Shown here: positions 1 to 9,114 of the stretch, piece after piece
How positions within the stretch are numbered: the stretch's first letter is position 1
Layout of the letters: every line of letters starts with the position of its first letter
Assembly: GCF_029227915.1 (NCBI RefSeq)
Contig: NC_079888.1
Location: 8,043,001 to 8,107,000, forward strand
DNA from: Hydractinia symbiolongicarpus
Taxonomy: Eukaryota; Cnidaria; Hydrozoa; Anthoathecata; Hydractiniidae
DNA: 64,000 nucleotides
Direction: 5' to 3'
Made by a program: the position numbers and the translations under genes
The notes under the pieces: generated by a model
Told to the model about the DNA's origin: nothing
Databases searched by the model: none
Seen by the model: the letters and a program-made list of their open reading frames with translations, nothing else

Positions 1-2726
1 ATACGATTCGAGTACCTATTTTTGTTAAGAATAAATACTTCGGACATAATATCAGGATTGGTATTATTTTTGACTTTATATAATTCCTTTAATAAAATAA
101 TCAAATTACGGTGATGTACACTAACAGTTCCAGTTTTATCCAATAGGTCTTGAAATGAAGAGCTATAATCATTAGTTATTACACGAAGGGCTCTACTATG
201 GATTCTATTGATGGAATTGTTAGTAGTACGGTTACAAAACATCCAAAGTAAAGGACAGTAACCAAACCGAGATAAAATAAAAGAATTTAATATGAGATAT
301 AATTTTTGTTGATCCATATACGGTGATAATCTAACAAGAGCATTTAATTTATTGCTTGCTTTCTTGCACAAATCTTTAACGTGTTTGCTAAAAGTCAAAA
401 TATTATCTATTGTAATACCAAGAAGTTTTTCCTCCGAAGAGCATTGCACAGCTGTTCCATTGATATTAACTTGTAGAAAACATTGTGTGTTGCTACCGAA
501 AAACATAAAATGACACTTCCTTTCATTCAGTTGTAAGCAGTTTAACCTAAACCATGTTGAGACAGTTCTCATCTCATTTTCAAGCTCGTACAAAATATTT
601 TCCTCAGAGTTTCCTATAACATAAATCGTGTTATCGTCAGCATAATTGCATATATCGCTGGTGACAAAAGATAAAAAATCATTCAAAAAGATGTTGAAAA
701 GGAGAGGTCCTAGCACAGATCCTTGAGGGACACCGAAAGTCATTTCAAGCCATTCGCTAAAAGAGTTTGCCAGTCTGATACGTTGCTTCCTATTTTTCAG
801 ATAGCTAGCCACAAGTTTTAAAGCCGAAAAACTTAAACCATAGGCATATAACTTCGCTATGAGAAGATCATGGCTAATACAGTCAAAGGCTTTTGATAGA
901 TCCATAAAGATAGCTCCAACTTTTTGTTTGGCATCTAATGCTCCTCGCACTTTCGAGAACATACGCAAGAGAGATTGTTGAGTACTAAAGCCCTTTCGGA
1001 AACCACATAAATACGGAGATAGTTTATCACAGAAAAAACCCATAAGTTGTTTATATAGAAGCTTTTCAAATATTTTAGAGACCACAGGCAAAATACTTAT
1101 AGGTCGAAAATTTTCTTTAGCTGATGGATCGCCTTTTTTAAAAATTGGACAGACTTCGGCACATTTTAACTCATTTGGAAATTCAGAATCCTTAATAACG
1201 GTGTTGTTAAATATGCTAACGAGACTTTGATAATATAAACTATAATAATCTTTCAAAATTCTACTCGGAATATCACCAGCAACATTTGATTTGGATTCAT
1301 CTAATTTCTTCATTTCTTCCCACACTTCACTTCCCGTTGTTGGACTAAATTCGAATCTCGCAATATGGTTATATCTCTTATTGATTTTTTGGATACTCGG
1401 ATGTAATTCGTATTTATAAATAGCATTCAGAACGTAATCATGTGAATCTGTTGAAACATCAGGCCATCGATATAACTTCAATGAACTGACAACCTTTTGA
1501 AAATAAGAGTTGAAGATATTTGCTATGTCTTCATCACTCGAGATAATACACTCATTTTCGATAAGAATGATTTTCTTTTGGTTTGATGAATCATCACTGA
1601 CAAATGGCTTCACAGTACGCCAAAAACATTTGTTATCTGTTATCTTCTTAGTATTAAGGTTTGAATAGTAAGTAAATTTGGCCTTTCTCGACAGCTTGAC
1701 ACAAAGATTTCGTTGTAATTTATACTGCTTGATGTTTTCAGCTGAAGGAGATGATATCGATTTATTGCGTAGTCTGGAACGCAGCATGATAGCCTTTCGC
1801 AAATTCTTGTTCATAAATGGTTTATTATTCGATCGCAAGATTTTCTTTTTAAGTGGCATATGATTATCTAATATATTTTTGAAAGTGTTATTAAATTGTT
1901 CATACGTGGTTATATTTTGCATCCTGTTGGTCAATTCTGATATAAATATCTCTTTATTAAAATGAGAGTAGTCATGATAATTCACAACTTTCGGTGGAGC
2001 TTTTACATAAGTAGTTTTCATAACAGTTAGCACCATTCTGTGAAAATCTGAAAGACCAGTTTCGATAGTACTTGTGTGTTTAAACGTCCTTCCAATATTA
2101 GTTAAAATCAGATCAATACATGAGGGATTTGATGCTGATTTAAAACATGTTTTTTCTTTTATTAGATTAGACAAATCGAAGGCACTCATAAACTCTGACA
2201 TTTCATCACTATCTGGCTCCAGGTTAAAATCGCCCATTACGATAATGTTTGAGTAATGTCTCATGTGAAAATTAAGTGCATTCGTGATATTTGAGAGGAA
2301 AAAGTGTGTGCATTGTGACGGTGGACGATAAGTGTACAGCAATAGGTACTTCTTCTTCCTTAGGTTTATCTCCAACGTAATCAGTTCTATTCCATTTTGT
2401 ACCTTGAATGAAGTCAGTTCTTTAGTAAGAAGATTTTCATTTGCAAAGATCATCAAACCTCCACCATTTTTATCCCGGTCACGGCGAAAGGGGAGCTTGA
2501 ATCCAGGCATGTCAAATTGACCTACCGGGAAAGATGAATCTACTTTTGTTTCACATATGCAGAGAATATCGATGTTGTTTTCCACAAACTCTTTCAGGAA
2601 GTCAAATTTATTTCGTATTGAGTTGATATTCACGTGGGCAATAATAACATTCTTAGGATTTTTTATCCGTAAATTTCTCAAAGAAGGTAAAGTATTGGAA
2701 AGGTTTTGACTGTCATTCACATTCAT
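1..2726 (-). CDS. CR1/L2-like ORF2, endonuclease-reverse transcriptase (partial, C-terminus outside window)
   Basis: Open from the ATG at 2726 to the window edge, 908 complete codons, corresponding to residues 1-908 of the 958-residue protein in copy 2. The exonuclease-endonuclease-phosphatase domain (about residues 28-235) and the reverse transcriptase with YADD at 695-698 are both inside the window. The start lies 21 nt after the ORF1 stop, as in a dicistronic element. One coding difference was noticed from copy 2: near residue 399 this copy reads Asp-Glu-Asp where copy 2 reads Asp-Lys-Asp. Near identity indicates a recent duplication. The protein would nick target DNA and prime reverse transcription in the nucleus. 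Confidence 0.9.
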   Translation of the reverse strand, partial: MNVNDSQNLSNTLPSLRNLRIKNPKNVIIAHVNINSIRNKFDFLKEFVENNIDILCICETKVDSSFPVGQFDMPGFKLPFRRDRDKNGGGLMIFANENLLTKELTSFKVQNGIELITLEINLRKKKYLLLYTYRPPSQCTHFFLSNITNALNFHMRHYSNIIVMGDFNLEPDSDEMSEFMSAFDLSNLIKEKTCFKSASNPSCIDLILTNIGRTFKHTSTIETGLSDFHRMVLTVMKTTYVKAPPKVVNYHDYSHFNKEIFISELTNRMQNITTYEQFNNTFKNILDNHMPLKKKILRSNNKPFMNKNLRKAIMLRSRLRNKSISSPSAENIKQYKLQRNLCVKLSRKAKFTYYSNLNTKKITDNKCFWRTVKPFVSDDSSNQKKIILIENECIISSDEDIANIFNSYFQKVVSSLKLYRWPDVSTDSHDYVLNAIYKYELHPSIQKINKRYNHIARFEFSPTTGSEVWEEMKKLDESKSNVAGDIPSRILKDYYSLYYQSLVSIFNNTVIKDSEFPNELKCAEVCPIFKKGDPSAKENFRPISILPVVSKIFEKLLYKQLMGFFCDKLSPYLCGFRKGFSTQQSLLRMFSKVRGALDAKQKVGAIFMDLSKAFDCISHDLLIAKLYAYGLSFSALKLVASYLKNRKQRIRLANSFSEWLEMTFGVPQGSVLGPLLFNIFLNDFLSFVTSDICNYADDNTIYVIGNSEENILYELENEMRTVSTWFRLNCLQLNERKCHFMFFGSNTQCFLQVNINGTAVQCSSEEKLLGITIDNILTFSKHVKDLCKKASNKLNALVRLSPYMDQQKLYLILNSFILSRFGYCPLLWMFCNRTTNNSINRIHSRALRVITNDYSSSFQDLLDKTGTVSVHHRNLIILLKELYKVKNNTNPDIMSEVFILNKNRYSNR

Positions 2727-2747
2727 GTCATCGTTGTAGACTACATT

Positions 2748-3995
2748 TCATTCATTTTGATATTTCTTTAGTGTGTCAACAAATTTTTGGGATAGCAACA
2801 AGGTTCCTTTTCGATTCAGATGAAGATTACTTCGGTTTAGATGAAGTTTTGGAGTTATAGTATGAGTAATAAAACAAATGTTTCGCTCCTGGCATTTTGA
2901 TTTGAGTAGCTCGTTTACCGTTTTGACCTTTACATTATATCTGTCTTCGCGTTCAATGATTCCTGATATGATAACATTGGTTTTATCACTCATTTTCAAA
3001 GCCAGAGACAAAATATCATTGCAGATTTGATGATGAGTCTTTTTAGATGGTATGTCGTTTGTACCGACATGCAAAATAACTCTATTAGGCTTTTGGTTTA
3101 GTGAGGGGATCACATGATGATTCATCGCGTCTATTTTTGCTCCGGAGAATGGTTTAACGATAACTTTTGTCTTATCGTTGAATTGATTCCCAAGCTTCCA
3201 CCCTTTAACATCCTTTATTATGGAATCTCCCAATATATATGTAACATCATTATCACAATCAACTTTCTCGGTATCCGATTCAATTGATGTATTTAAATGG
3301 CTAGGACGGGATTCTATTTTATAACCGGCTAATTGTTGTAGACGTTGTTTTCTGCTTTTGACGGTAATTTCTTGCATCGCATTAAACTCTTCGTGCTTCT
3401 TTTTTCTTATAGACTGTAATTGGTTTTCAATGTTTGTTTCAATACAACCATCAGACTTAATTGAATCGTTTTGTAAATCTTTAAAATGTTCATTGTCAGT
3501 ATGATTAGAGGATAATGATTCCGTATAATTGTTTTGGGAGTTTTGCGGTAATTGTTTGTGATGTAAAAAATTAATACAAGTATCTTGTGAAGAGCTAGAA
3601 CGCTCGTCATGCATTAGTGATTTCTGTATAAACAAATCTATAATATTATTTTTTGAGCTCACCTCTTTCTTCAAAAATTTAATTTGGTCTTCGAGTGATT
3701 TAATATAACTTCGTTGTGTTGAAATATTACTTTCGTCGTCCAATAATGGAGTATAACCACGCCTCAACTTACGAATTTCCATTTTTATGATATCTTTCAG
3801 AGATTCATTCAGATCCGCAAATAATTCAGATTTCAACTTTTCATACCTTATCTCTTCATATTTATCATCTATGAATTTCTCTGAGTCTACAGCACAATCA
3901 TTTTCATTCCACATTAACTCAAATTCGTCAGGATTTGACAAATCTCGAATATGATTTCTCATAACACGCTCCGTATCCGTGTCCGTGTCCGCCAT
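2748..3995 (-). CDS. CR1/L2-like ORF1 protein with SGNH/esterase-like domain (copy 1)
   Basis: 415 residues. The N-terminal half is charged and probably largely disordered, with a short predicted coiled coil near residues 95-120. The C-terminal part (about 250-412) looks like the SGNH/GDSL esterase-like domain known from ORF1 of CR1/L2-group elements: GDSI at 256-259 carries the nucleophile Ser258, Gly285 is in the block II position, GTND at 311-314 gives Asn313, and His392 sits in LHLN. The Asp expected three residues before that His is Ser389 here, so the catalytic triad may be incomplete. ORF1 proteins of this type bind the element RNA. It precedes ORF2 by 21 nt. The protein is identical to the copy-2 protein at 15483-16730. 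Confidence 0.88.
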   Translation of the reverse strand: MADTDTDTERVMRNHIRDLSNPDEFELMWNENDCAVDSEKFIDDKYEEIRYEKLKSELFADLNESLKDIIKMEIRKLRRGYTPLLDDESNISTQRSYIKSLEDQIKFLKKEVSSKNNIIDLFIQKSLMHDERSSSSQDTCINFLHHKQLPQNSQNNYTESLSSNHTDNEHFKDLQNDSIKSDGCIETNIENQLQSIRKKKHEEFNAMQEITVKSRKQRLQQLAGYKIESRPSHLNTSIESDTEKVDCDNDVTYILGDSIIKDVKGWKLGNQFNDKTKVIVKPFSGAKIDAMNHHVIPSLNQKPNRVILHVGTNDIPSKKTHHQICNDILSLALKMSDKTNVIISGIIEREDRYNVKVKTVNELLKSKCQERNICFITHTITPKLHLNRSNLHLNRKGTLLLSQKFVDTLKKYQNE

Positions 3996-4254
3996 ATTCT
4001 GACACTATTCTGACACTATCGGAAATAAGGGAATTCCGATAGCCGAAATAGTATTATATATATATTATATATTTTGAGCGGCGGTCTCTCGCTATAGAAA
4101 TAGACCAAAACAAAATTATATAAAATAACGTATGTTTGAATTTTCAAGGTATCAAGCCGAATAAACGGATGTTACTATGTAATTTTATAATTTCTAAATA
4201 TAATTAAAAAAAAAAAAAAAAAATGAATAATAACAGAAAAACAATAAAAAAAAC
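3996..4254 (-). other. 5' region of CR1-like copy 1 and adjoining A-rich junction
   Basis: No gene is seen. It holds a doubled block (ttctgacacta twice), a perfect 9-bp inverted repeat CTATCGGAA/TTCCGATAG at 4016-4042 with a 9-nt loop, a TA-rich stretch near 4050-4072, and the A run at 4206-4223 before array sequence resumes. Confidence 0.6.
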
Positions 4255-4390
4255 ACAATTGACCACACCTAAGATTACTTGAAATTGGTTTGCTCGCATA
4301 CTCCTACTGTTTGGGCTGGTAAAAGGTTACGTGAGTCGAAACAGGTTCAGCAATGTTAGCTTTCCATAAAGTACACGTGTTACAGAAACA

Positions 4391-4472
4391 AACGAGGTGG
4401 CCGAGTGGTTAAGGCGATGGACTGCTAATCCATTGGGCGCTGCCCGCGTGGGTTCGAATTCCATCTTCGTCG
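4391..4472 (+). tRNA. tRNA-Ser(GCT), L1
   Basis: 82 nt with long variable arm. A replaces G1, giving an A-C pair at the acceptor end. Confidence 0.7.
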
Positions 4473-4479
4473 CACATTC

Positions 4480-4551
4480 GGTTCTATCGTGTAATGTTTA
4501 GCACTCTGGACTTTGAATCCAACTATCCGGGTTAAAATCTCGTTAGAACCT
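4480..4551 (+). tRNA. tRNA-Gln(TTG), L1, degenerate
   Basis: 72 nt. T loop changed to TTAAAAT and T stem mismatched. Confidence 0.6.
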
Positions 4552-4758
4552 GATCTTCTTTTTGAATTCTGATTTAATCGTTTGTGTAAAAAATACGTGA
4601 GGGAAAGGCTGAATTATTTAAAATTGACTAAGCCATATTTGAATGCTTTCAATTCATTTCTTCAGCTTTTGCCAAGGTTATGGCACCACTCATGCTTAGA
4701 AAGAGACTTGGTAATTTCCATGGCGCGTTCGTAATGCAATCCAAAGTCTATCAGAAAT

Positions 4759-4831
4759 AGCCCAACGTGGGGATCGAACTCACTACCCTAAGATAAAGAG
4801 TCTCATGCTTCACCAACTTAGCTAGCCGGGC
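4759..4831 (-). tRNA. tRNA-Lys(CTT), L1, degenerate
   Basis: T at position 37, T73, weakened D and T stems. Confidence 0.6.
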
Positions 4832-5014
4832 TGATTCCTTTTTCGGTGCCGCGACTAAAGCCGTCTTGGACTTACGCAACAATTGACCACACCTTAGATT
4901 ACTTAAAATTGGGCCAATCATGTATTCCTACTTCTTGGGCTTGTAAAAGGTTACGTGAGTCGAAATAGTTTTAGCAATGTTAGCTTTCCATAACGTAGAC
5001 GTGGTACAGAAACA

Positions 5015-5096
5015 CACGAGGCGGCCGAGTGGTTAAGGCGATGGACTGCTAATCCATTGGGCTCTGTCCGCCTGAGTTCGAATCCCATCTTCGTCG
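5015..5096 (+). tRNA. tRNA-Ser(GCT), L2
   Basis: C at position 1 and a mismatch in the T stem. Confidence 0.65.
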
Positions 5097-5103
5097 CACA
5101 TTC

Positions 5104-5175
5104 GGTTCTATGGTGTAATGGTTAGCACTCTGAAGTTTGAATCCAACGATCCGGGTTGAAATCTCGTTAGAACCT
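5104..5175 (+). tRNA. tRNA-Gln(TTG), L2, degenerate
   Basis: Anticodon stem disrupted (ctgaag); TTG still present. Confidence 0.55.
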
Positions 5176-5383
5176 GATCTTCTTTTTGAATTCTGATTTA
5201 ATCGTTTGTGTAAAAAATACGTGAGGGAAAGGCTGAATTATTTAAAATTGACTAAGCCATATTTGAATGTTTTCAATTCATTTTCTTCAGCATTTGCCAA
5301 GGTTATGGCACCACTCATGCTTAGAAGGAGATTTGGTGATTTCCATGGCGCCTTCGTAATGCAATCCAAAGTCTATCAGAAAT

Positions 5384-5456
5384 AGCCCAAAGTGGGGATC
5401 GAACTCACTACCCTGAGACTAAGAGTCTCATGCTTTACCAACTTAGCTAGCCGGGC
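5384..5456 (-). tRNA. tRNA-Lys(CTT), L2
   Basis: G at position 38, T73; T-arm TTCGATC. Confidence 0.6.
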
Positions 5457-5639
5457 TGATTCTTTTTTCGGTGCCGCCACTAAAGCCGTCTTGGACTTAC
5501 GCAACAATTGACCACACCTTAGATTACTTAAAATTGGGCCAATCGGGTATTCCTACTGCTTGGGCTGGTAAAAGGTTACGTTAGTCGAAATAGTTTCAGC
5601 AATGTTAGCTTTCCATAACGTAGACGTGGTACAGAAACA

Positions 5640-5721
5640 GACGAGGCGGTTGAGTGGTTAAGGCGATGGACTGCTAATCCATTGGGCTCTGCCCGTGTGA
5701 GTTCGAATCCTATCTTCGTCG
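5640..5721 (+). tRNA. tRNA-Ser(GCT), L3
   Basis: Complete acceptor stem; D arm reads GTTGAG and the T stem has one mismatch. Confidence 0.7.
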
Positions 5722-5728
5722 CAGATTC

Positions 5729-5800
5729 GGTTCTATGGTGTAATGGTTGGCACTCTGGACTTTGAATCCAGCGATCCGGGTTCAAATCTTGTTAGAACCT
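5729..5800 (+). tRNA. tRNA-Gln(TTG), L3
   Basis: Near canonical; T stem CCGGG/CTTGT is imperfect. Confidence 0.75.
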
Positions 5801-6007
5801 GACCTTCTTTTTGAATTCTGATTTAATCGTTTGTGTAAAAAATACGTGAGGGAAAGGCTGAATTATTTAAAATTGACTAAGCCATATTTGAATGCTTTCA
5901 AGTCATTTCTTCAACTTTTGCCAAGTTTATGGCACCACTCATGCTTAGAAGGAGACCTGGTGATTTCCATGGCGCGTTTGTAATGCAATCCAAAGTCTAT
6001 CAGAAAT

Positions 6008-6080
6008 AGCCCAACGTCGGGCTTGAACCTACGACACTGAGAATAAGAGTCTCATGCTTTACCGAATGAGCTAGCCGCGC
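6008..6080 (-). tRNA. tRNA-Lys(CTT), L3, degenerate
   Basis: Acceptor mismatch (GCGCGGC) and T at position 38. Confidence 0.55.
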
Positions 6081-6263
6081 TGATTCGTTGTTAGGTGCCG
6101 CCACTAAAGCCGTCTTGGACTTACGCAGCAATTGACCACACCTAAAATTACTTAAAATTGGGTCGCTCGCGTACTCCTACTGTTTGGGCTGGTAAAATGT
6201 TACGTGAGTCGAAACAGGTTCAGCATTGTTAGCTTTTCATAAAGTAGACGTGGTACAGAAACA

Positions 6264-6345
6264 GACGAGGTGGCCGAGTGGTAAATGCAATGGACTGCTA
6301 ATCCATTGGGCTCTGCCCGCGTGGGTTCGAATCCCATCTTCGTCG
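6264..6345 (+). tRNA. tRNA-Ser(GCT), L4
   Basis: Canonical acceptor, anticodon and T arm; D-stem side reads aatgc in place of aaggc. Confidence 0.8.
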
Positions 6346-6352
6346 CACATTC

Positions 6353-6424
6353 GGTTGTATGCTGTAATGGTTAGCACTCTGGACTTTGAATCCAGCGATC
6401 CGAATTCAAATCTCGGTAGAACCT
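6353..6424 (+). tRNA. tRNA-Gln(TTG), L4
   Basis: G at position 5 gives an acceptor mismatch; C at position 10. Confidence 0.65.
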
Positions 6425-6630
6425 GACTTTCTTTTTGAACTCTGATTTAATCATTTGTTTGGGAAATACGTGAGTAAGCAATAATTTCTCTAAAATTGAC
6501 TAAGCCATATTTGAATACTTTCAAGTCATTTCTTCAACTTTTGCCACGTTTATGGCACCACTCATGCTTAGAAGGAGACCTGGTGATTTCCATGGCGGGA
6601 TCGTAATGCAATCCAAAGTCTAATAGAAGA

Positions 6631-6703
6631 CGCCCAACGGGGGGCTCGAACCCGCGACCCTGAGATTAAGAGTCTCATGCTTTACCGACTGAGCTAGCCG
6701 GGC
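6631..6703 (-). tRNA. tRNA-Lys(CTT), L4
   Basis: G73 present; one T-stem mismatch; perfect TTCGAGC loop. Confidence 0.8.
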
Positions 6704-6886
6704 TGATTCGTTGTTAGGTGCCGCCACTAAAGCCGTCTTGGACTTACGCAACAATTGACCACACCTAAAATTATTTAAAATTGGGTCGCTCGCGTACTCC
6801 TACTGTTTGGGCTGGTAAAATGTTACGTGAATCGAAACAGGTTCAGCATTGTTAGCTTTCCATAAAGTAGACGTGGTCCAGAAACA

Positions 6887-6968
6887 GACGAGGTGGCCGA
6901 GTGGTTAATGCAATGGTCTGCAAATCTATTGGGCTCTGCCCGCGTGGGTTCTAATCCCATCTTCGTCG
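6887..6968 (+). tRNA. tRNA-Ser body with GCA (Cys) anticodon, L5
   Basis: Anticodon at 6920-6922 is GCA, not GCT; T loop TTCTAAT. Long variable arm retained. Confidence 0.6.
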
Positions 6969-6975
6969 CTCATTC

Positions 6976-7047
6976 GGTTCTATGCTGTAATGGTTAGCAC
7001 TCTGGACTTTGAATCCAGCGATCCGAATTGAAATCTCGGTAGAACCT
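6976..7047 (+). tRNA. tRNA-Gln(TTG), L5
   Basis: T loop TTGAAAT (C56 replaced by G). Confidence 0.6.
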
Positions 7048-7252
7048 GACTTTCTTTTTGAACTCTGATTTAATCGTTTGTTTAAGAAATACGTGAGGAA
7101 GGGATGATTTATCTAAAATTGACTAAGCCATATTTGAATACTTCCAAGTCATTTCTTCAACATTTGCCAGGTTTATGGCGGATCTCATGCTAAGAGGAGA
7201 ATTGGTGATTTCCACGGCGCGTGGGTAATGCAATCCAAAGTCTATCAGAAAA

Positions 7253-7325
7253 AGCCCAACGTGGGGCGCGAACCCACGACCCTGAGATAAAGAGTCTCAT
7301 TCTTTACCGACTGAGCTAGCCGGGC
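7253..7325 (-). tRNA. tRNA-Lys(CTT), L5
   Basis: T at position 37, T73, T loop TTCGCGC. Confidence 0.65.
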
Positions 7326-7508
7326 TGATTAGTTGTTAGGTGCCGCAACTAAAGCTGTCTTGGACTTACGCAACAATTGACCACACCTAAAATTACTTAC
7401 AATTGGTTCGCTCGCGTACTCCTACTGTTTGGGCTGGTAAAATGTTACGTGAGTCGAAACAGGTTCAGCAATGTTAGCTTTCCATAAAGTAGACGCGGTA
7501 CAGAAACA

Positions 7509-7591
7509 GACGAGGTGGCCGAGTGGTTAAAGCGATGGACTGCTAATCCACTTGGGCGCTGCCCGCGTGGGTTCGAATCCCATCTTCGTCG
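7509..7591 (+). tRNA. tRNA-Ser(GCT), L6
   Basis: 83 nt: one extra base in the variable-arm region (ccacttggg). Otherwise canonical. Confidence 0.75.
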
Positions 7592-7598
7592 CTCATTC

Positions 7599-7670
7599 GG
7601 TTCTATGCTGTAATGGTTAGCACTCTGGACTTTGAATCCAGCGATCCGAATTGAAATCTCGGTAGAACCT
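7599..7670 (+). tRNA. tRNA-Gln(TTG), L6
   Basis: Same T-loop change as L5. Confidence 0.6.
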
Positions 7671-7875
7671 GACTTTCTTTTTGAACTCTGATTTAATCGT
7701 TTGTTTAAGAAATACGTGAGGAAGGGATGATTTATCTAAAATTGACTAAGCCATATTTGAATACTTCCAAGTCATTTCTTCAACATTTGCCAGGTTTATG
7801 GCGGATCTCATGCTAAGAGGAGAATTGGTGATTTCCACGGCGCGTGGGTAATGCAATCCAAAGTCTATCAGAAAA

Positions 7876-7948
7876 AGCCCAACGTGGGGCGCGAACCCAC
7901 GACCCTGAGATAAAGAGTCTCATTCTTTACCGACTGAGCTAGCCGGGC
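7876..7948 (-). tRNA. tRNA-Lys(CTT), L6
   Basis: Same sequence as L5 Lys. Confidence 0.65.
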
Positions 7949-8131
7949 TGATTAGTTGTTAGGTGCCGCAACTAAAGCTGTCTTGGACTTACGCAACAAT
8001 TGACCACACCTAAAATTACTTACAATTGGTTCGCTCGCGTACTCCTACTGTTTGGGCTGGTAAAATGTTACGTGAGTCGAAACAGGTTCAGCAATGTTAG
8101 CTTTCCATAAAGTAGACGCGGTACAGAAACA

Positions 8132-8214
8132 GACGAGGTGGCCGAGTGGTTAAAGCGATGGACTGCTAATCCACTTGGGCGCTGCCCGCGTGGGTTCGAA
8201 TCCCATCTTCGTCG
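8132..8214 (+). tRNA. tRNA-Ser(GCT), L7
   Basis: 83 nt, duplicate of the L6 Ser gene. Confidence 0.75.
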
Positions 8215-8221
8215 CACATTC

Positions 8222-8293
8222 GGTTCTATGCTGTAATGGTTAGCACTCTGGACTTTAAATCCAGCGATTCGAGTTCAAATCTCGGTAGAACCT
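8222..8293 (+). tRNA. tRNA-Gln body with TTA anticodon (putative ochre suppressor), L7
   Basis: Anticodon loop CTTTAAA at 8253-8259 puts TTA at 8255-8257, which would read UAA. The seven-base-pair acceptor stem (GGTTCTA with TAGAACC), anticodon stem and TTCAAAT T loop are all intact. Only C10-C25 in the D stem is unpaired, a change shared by neighbouring Gln(TTG) copies. Confidence 0.75.
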
Positions 8294-8499
8294 GACTTTC
8301 TTTTTGAACTCTGATTTAATCATTTGCTTAAGAAATACGTGAGGAAGGGATGATTTATCTAAAATTGACTAAGCCATATTTGAATGCTTCCAAGTCATTT
8401 CTTCAACTTTTGCCACGTTTATGGCACCACTCATGCTTAGAAGGAGACCTGGTGATTTCCATGGTGCGTTTGTAATGCAATCCAAAGTCTATCAGAAAA

Positions 8500-8572
8500 A
8501 GCCCAACGTGGGGCTCGAACCCGCGACTCTGAGATTAAGAGTCTCATGCTTTACCGACTGAGCTAGCCGGGC
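8500..8572 (-). tRNA. tRNA-Lys(CTT), L7
   Basis: TTCGAGC loop kept; one T-stem mismatch; T73. Confidence 0.7.
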
Positions 8573-8755
8573 TGATTCGTTGTTAGGTGCCGCCACTAAA
8601 GCCGTCTTGGACTTACGCAACAATTGACCACACCTAAAATTATTTAAAATTGGGTCGCTCGCGTACTCCTACTGTTTGGGCTGGTAAAATGTTACGCGAA
8701 TCGAAACAGGTTCAGCATTGTTAGCTTTCCATAAAGTAGACGTGGTCCAGAAACA

Positions 8756-8837
8756 GACGAGGTGACCGAGTGGTTAATGCAATGGTCTGCTAATCCATTG
8801 GGCTCTGCCCGCGTGGGTTCGAATCCCATCTTCGTCG
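8756..8837 (+). tRNA. tRNA-Ser(GCT), L8
   Basis: T arm canonical; T31 disrupts the top of the anticodon stem. Confidence 0.7.
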
Positions 8838-8844
8838 CACATTC

Positions 8845-8916
8845 GGTTCTATGCTGTAATGGTTAGCACTCTGGACTTTGAATCCAGCGATCCGAATTCA
8901 AATCTCGGTAGAACCT
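8845..8916 (+). tRNA. tRNA-Gln(TTG), L8
   Basis: Acceptor and anticodon arms intact; T stem CCGAA/CTCGG has one mismatch. Confidence 0.7.
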
Positions 8917-9085
8917 GACTTTCTTTTTGAACTCTGATTTAATCGTTTGTTTAAGAAATACGTGAGGAAGGGATGATTTATCTAAAATTGACTAAGCCAT
9001 ATTTGAATGCTTCCAAGTCATTTCTTCAACATTTGCCAGGTTTATGGCGGAACTCATGCTTAGAGGAGAATTGGTGATTTCCACG

Positions 9086-9114
9086 GCCATTTATATCCAT
9101 TGGATATAAATGGC
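9086..9114. repeat. 13-bp perfect inverted repeat at the RLE element 5' junction
   Basis: GCCATTTATATCC (9086-9098), loop ATT, GGATATAAATGGC (9102-9114). The right arm contains the ATG at 9110; the left arm begins with two bases shared with the host flank ccacggc. This looks like a snap-back copy of the element 5' end. Confidence 0.8.

Larger units (their letters stand above)
1..4254 (-). mobile_element. CR1/L2-like non-LTR retrotransposon, copy 1 (cut by window edge)
   Basis: Two-ORF element on the minus strand: ORF1 with an SGNH/esterase-like domain, then ORF2 with apurinic-like endonuclease and reverse transcriptase. It matches copy 2 at 12348-16990 almost base for base with an offset of 12735. 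The 3' end lies outside the window. The right boundary is placed where array sequence (acaattgacc) resumes; the exact 5' end of the element within 3996-4254 is uncertain, because an 18-A run at 4206-4223 may belong to another element's tail. Confidence 0.9.
6969..8214. repeat. 623-bp tandem duplication inside the array
   Basis: 6969-7591 and 7592-8214 are near identical, with matching oddities: TTGAAAT in the T loop of one Gln copy, Lys position 37 T, and an 83-nt Ser gene. They carry L5 Gln to L6 Ser and L6 Gln to L7 Ser. Confidence 0.85.
4255..9086 (+). repeat. Tandem tRNA array, plus-oriented block 1 (units L1-L8)
   Basis: Eight units of about 620 bp, each Ser(+), Gln(+), Lys(-). Spacer landmarks repeat in every unit: a block beginning caattgaccacacc, a block with gggctggtaaaa, and a block with ttagctttccataaagtag just upstream of Ser. 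L8 is interrupted after ccacggc by the RLE element and has lost its Lys gene. L1-L3 are close copies of L9-L11. Confidence 0.95.

Noticed and set aside
4206-4223. A run as the poly(A) tail of the CR1-like element
   Set aside because: It lies at the 5' side of that minus-strand element; it may instead be the tail of another insertion, but this cannot be settled here.
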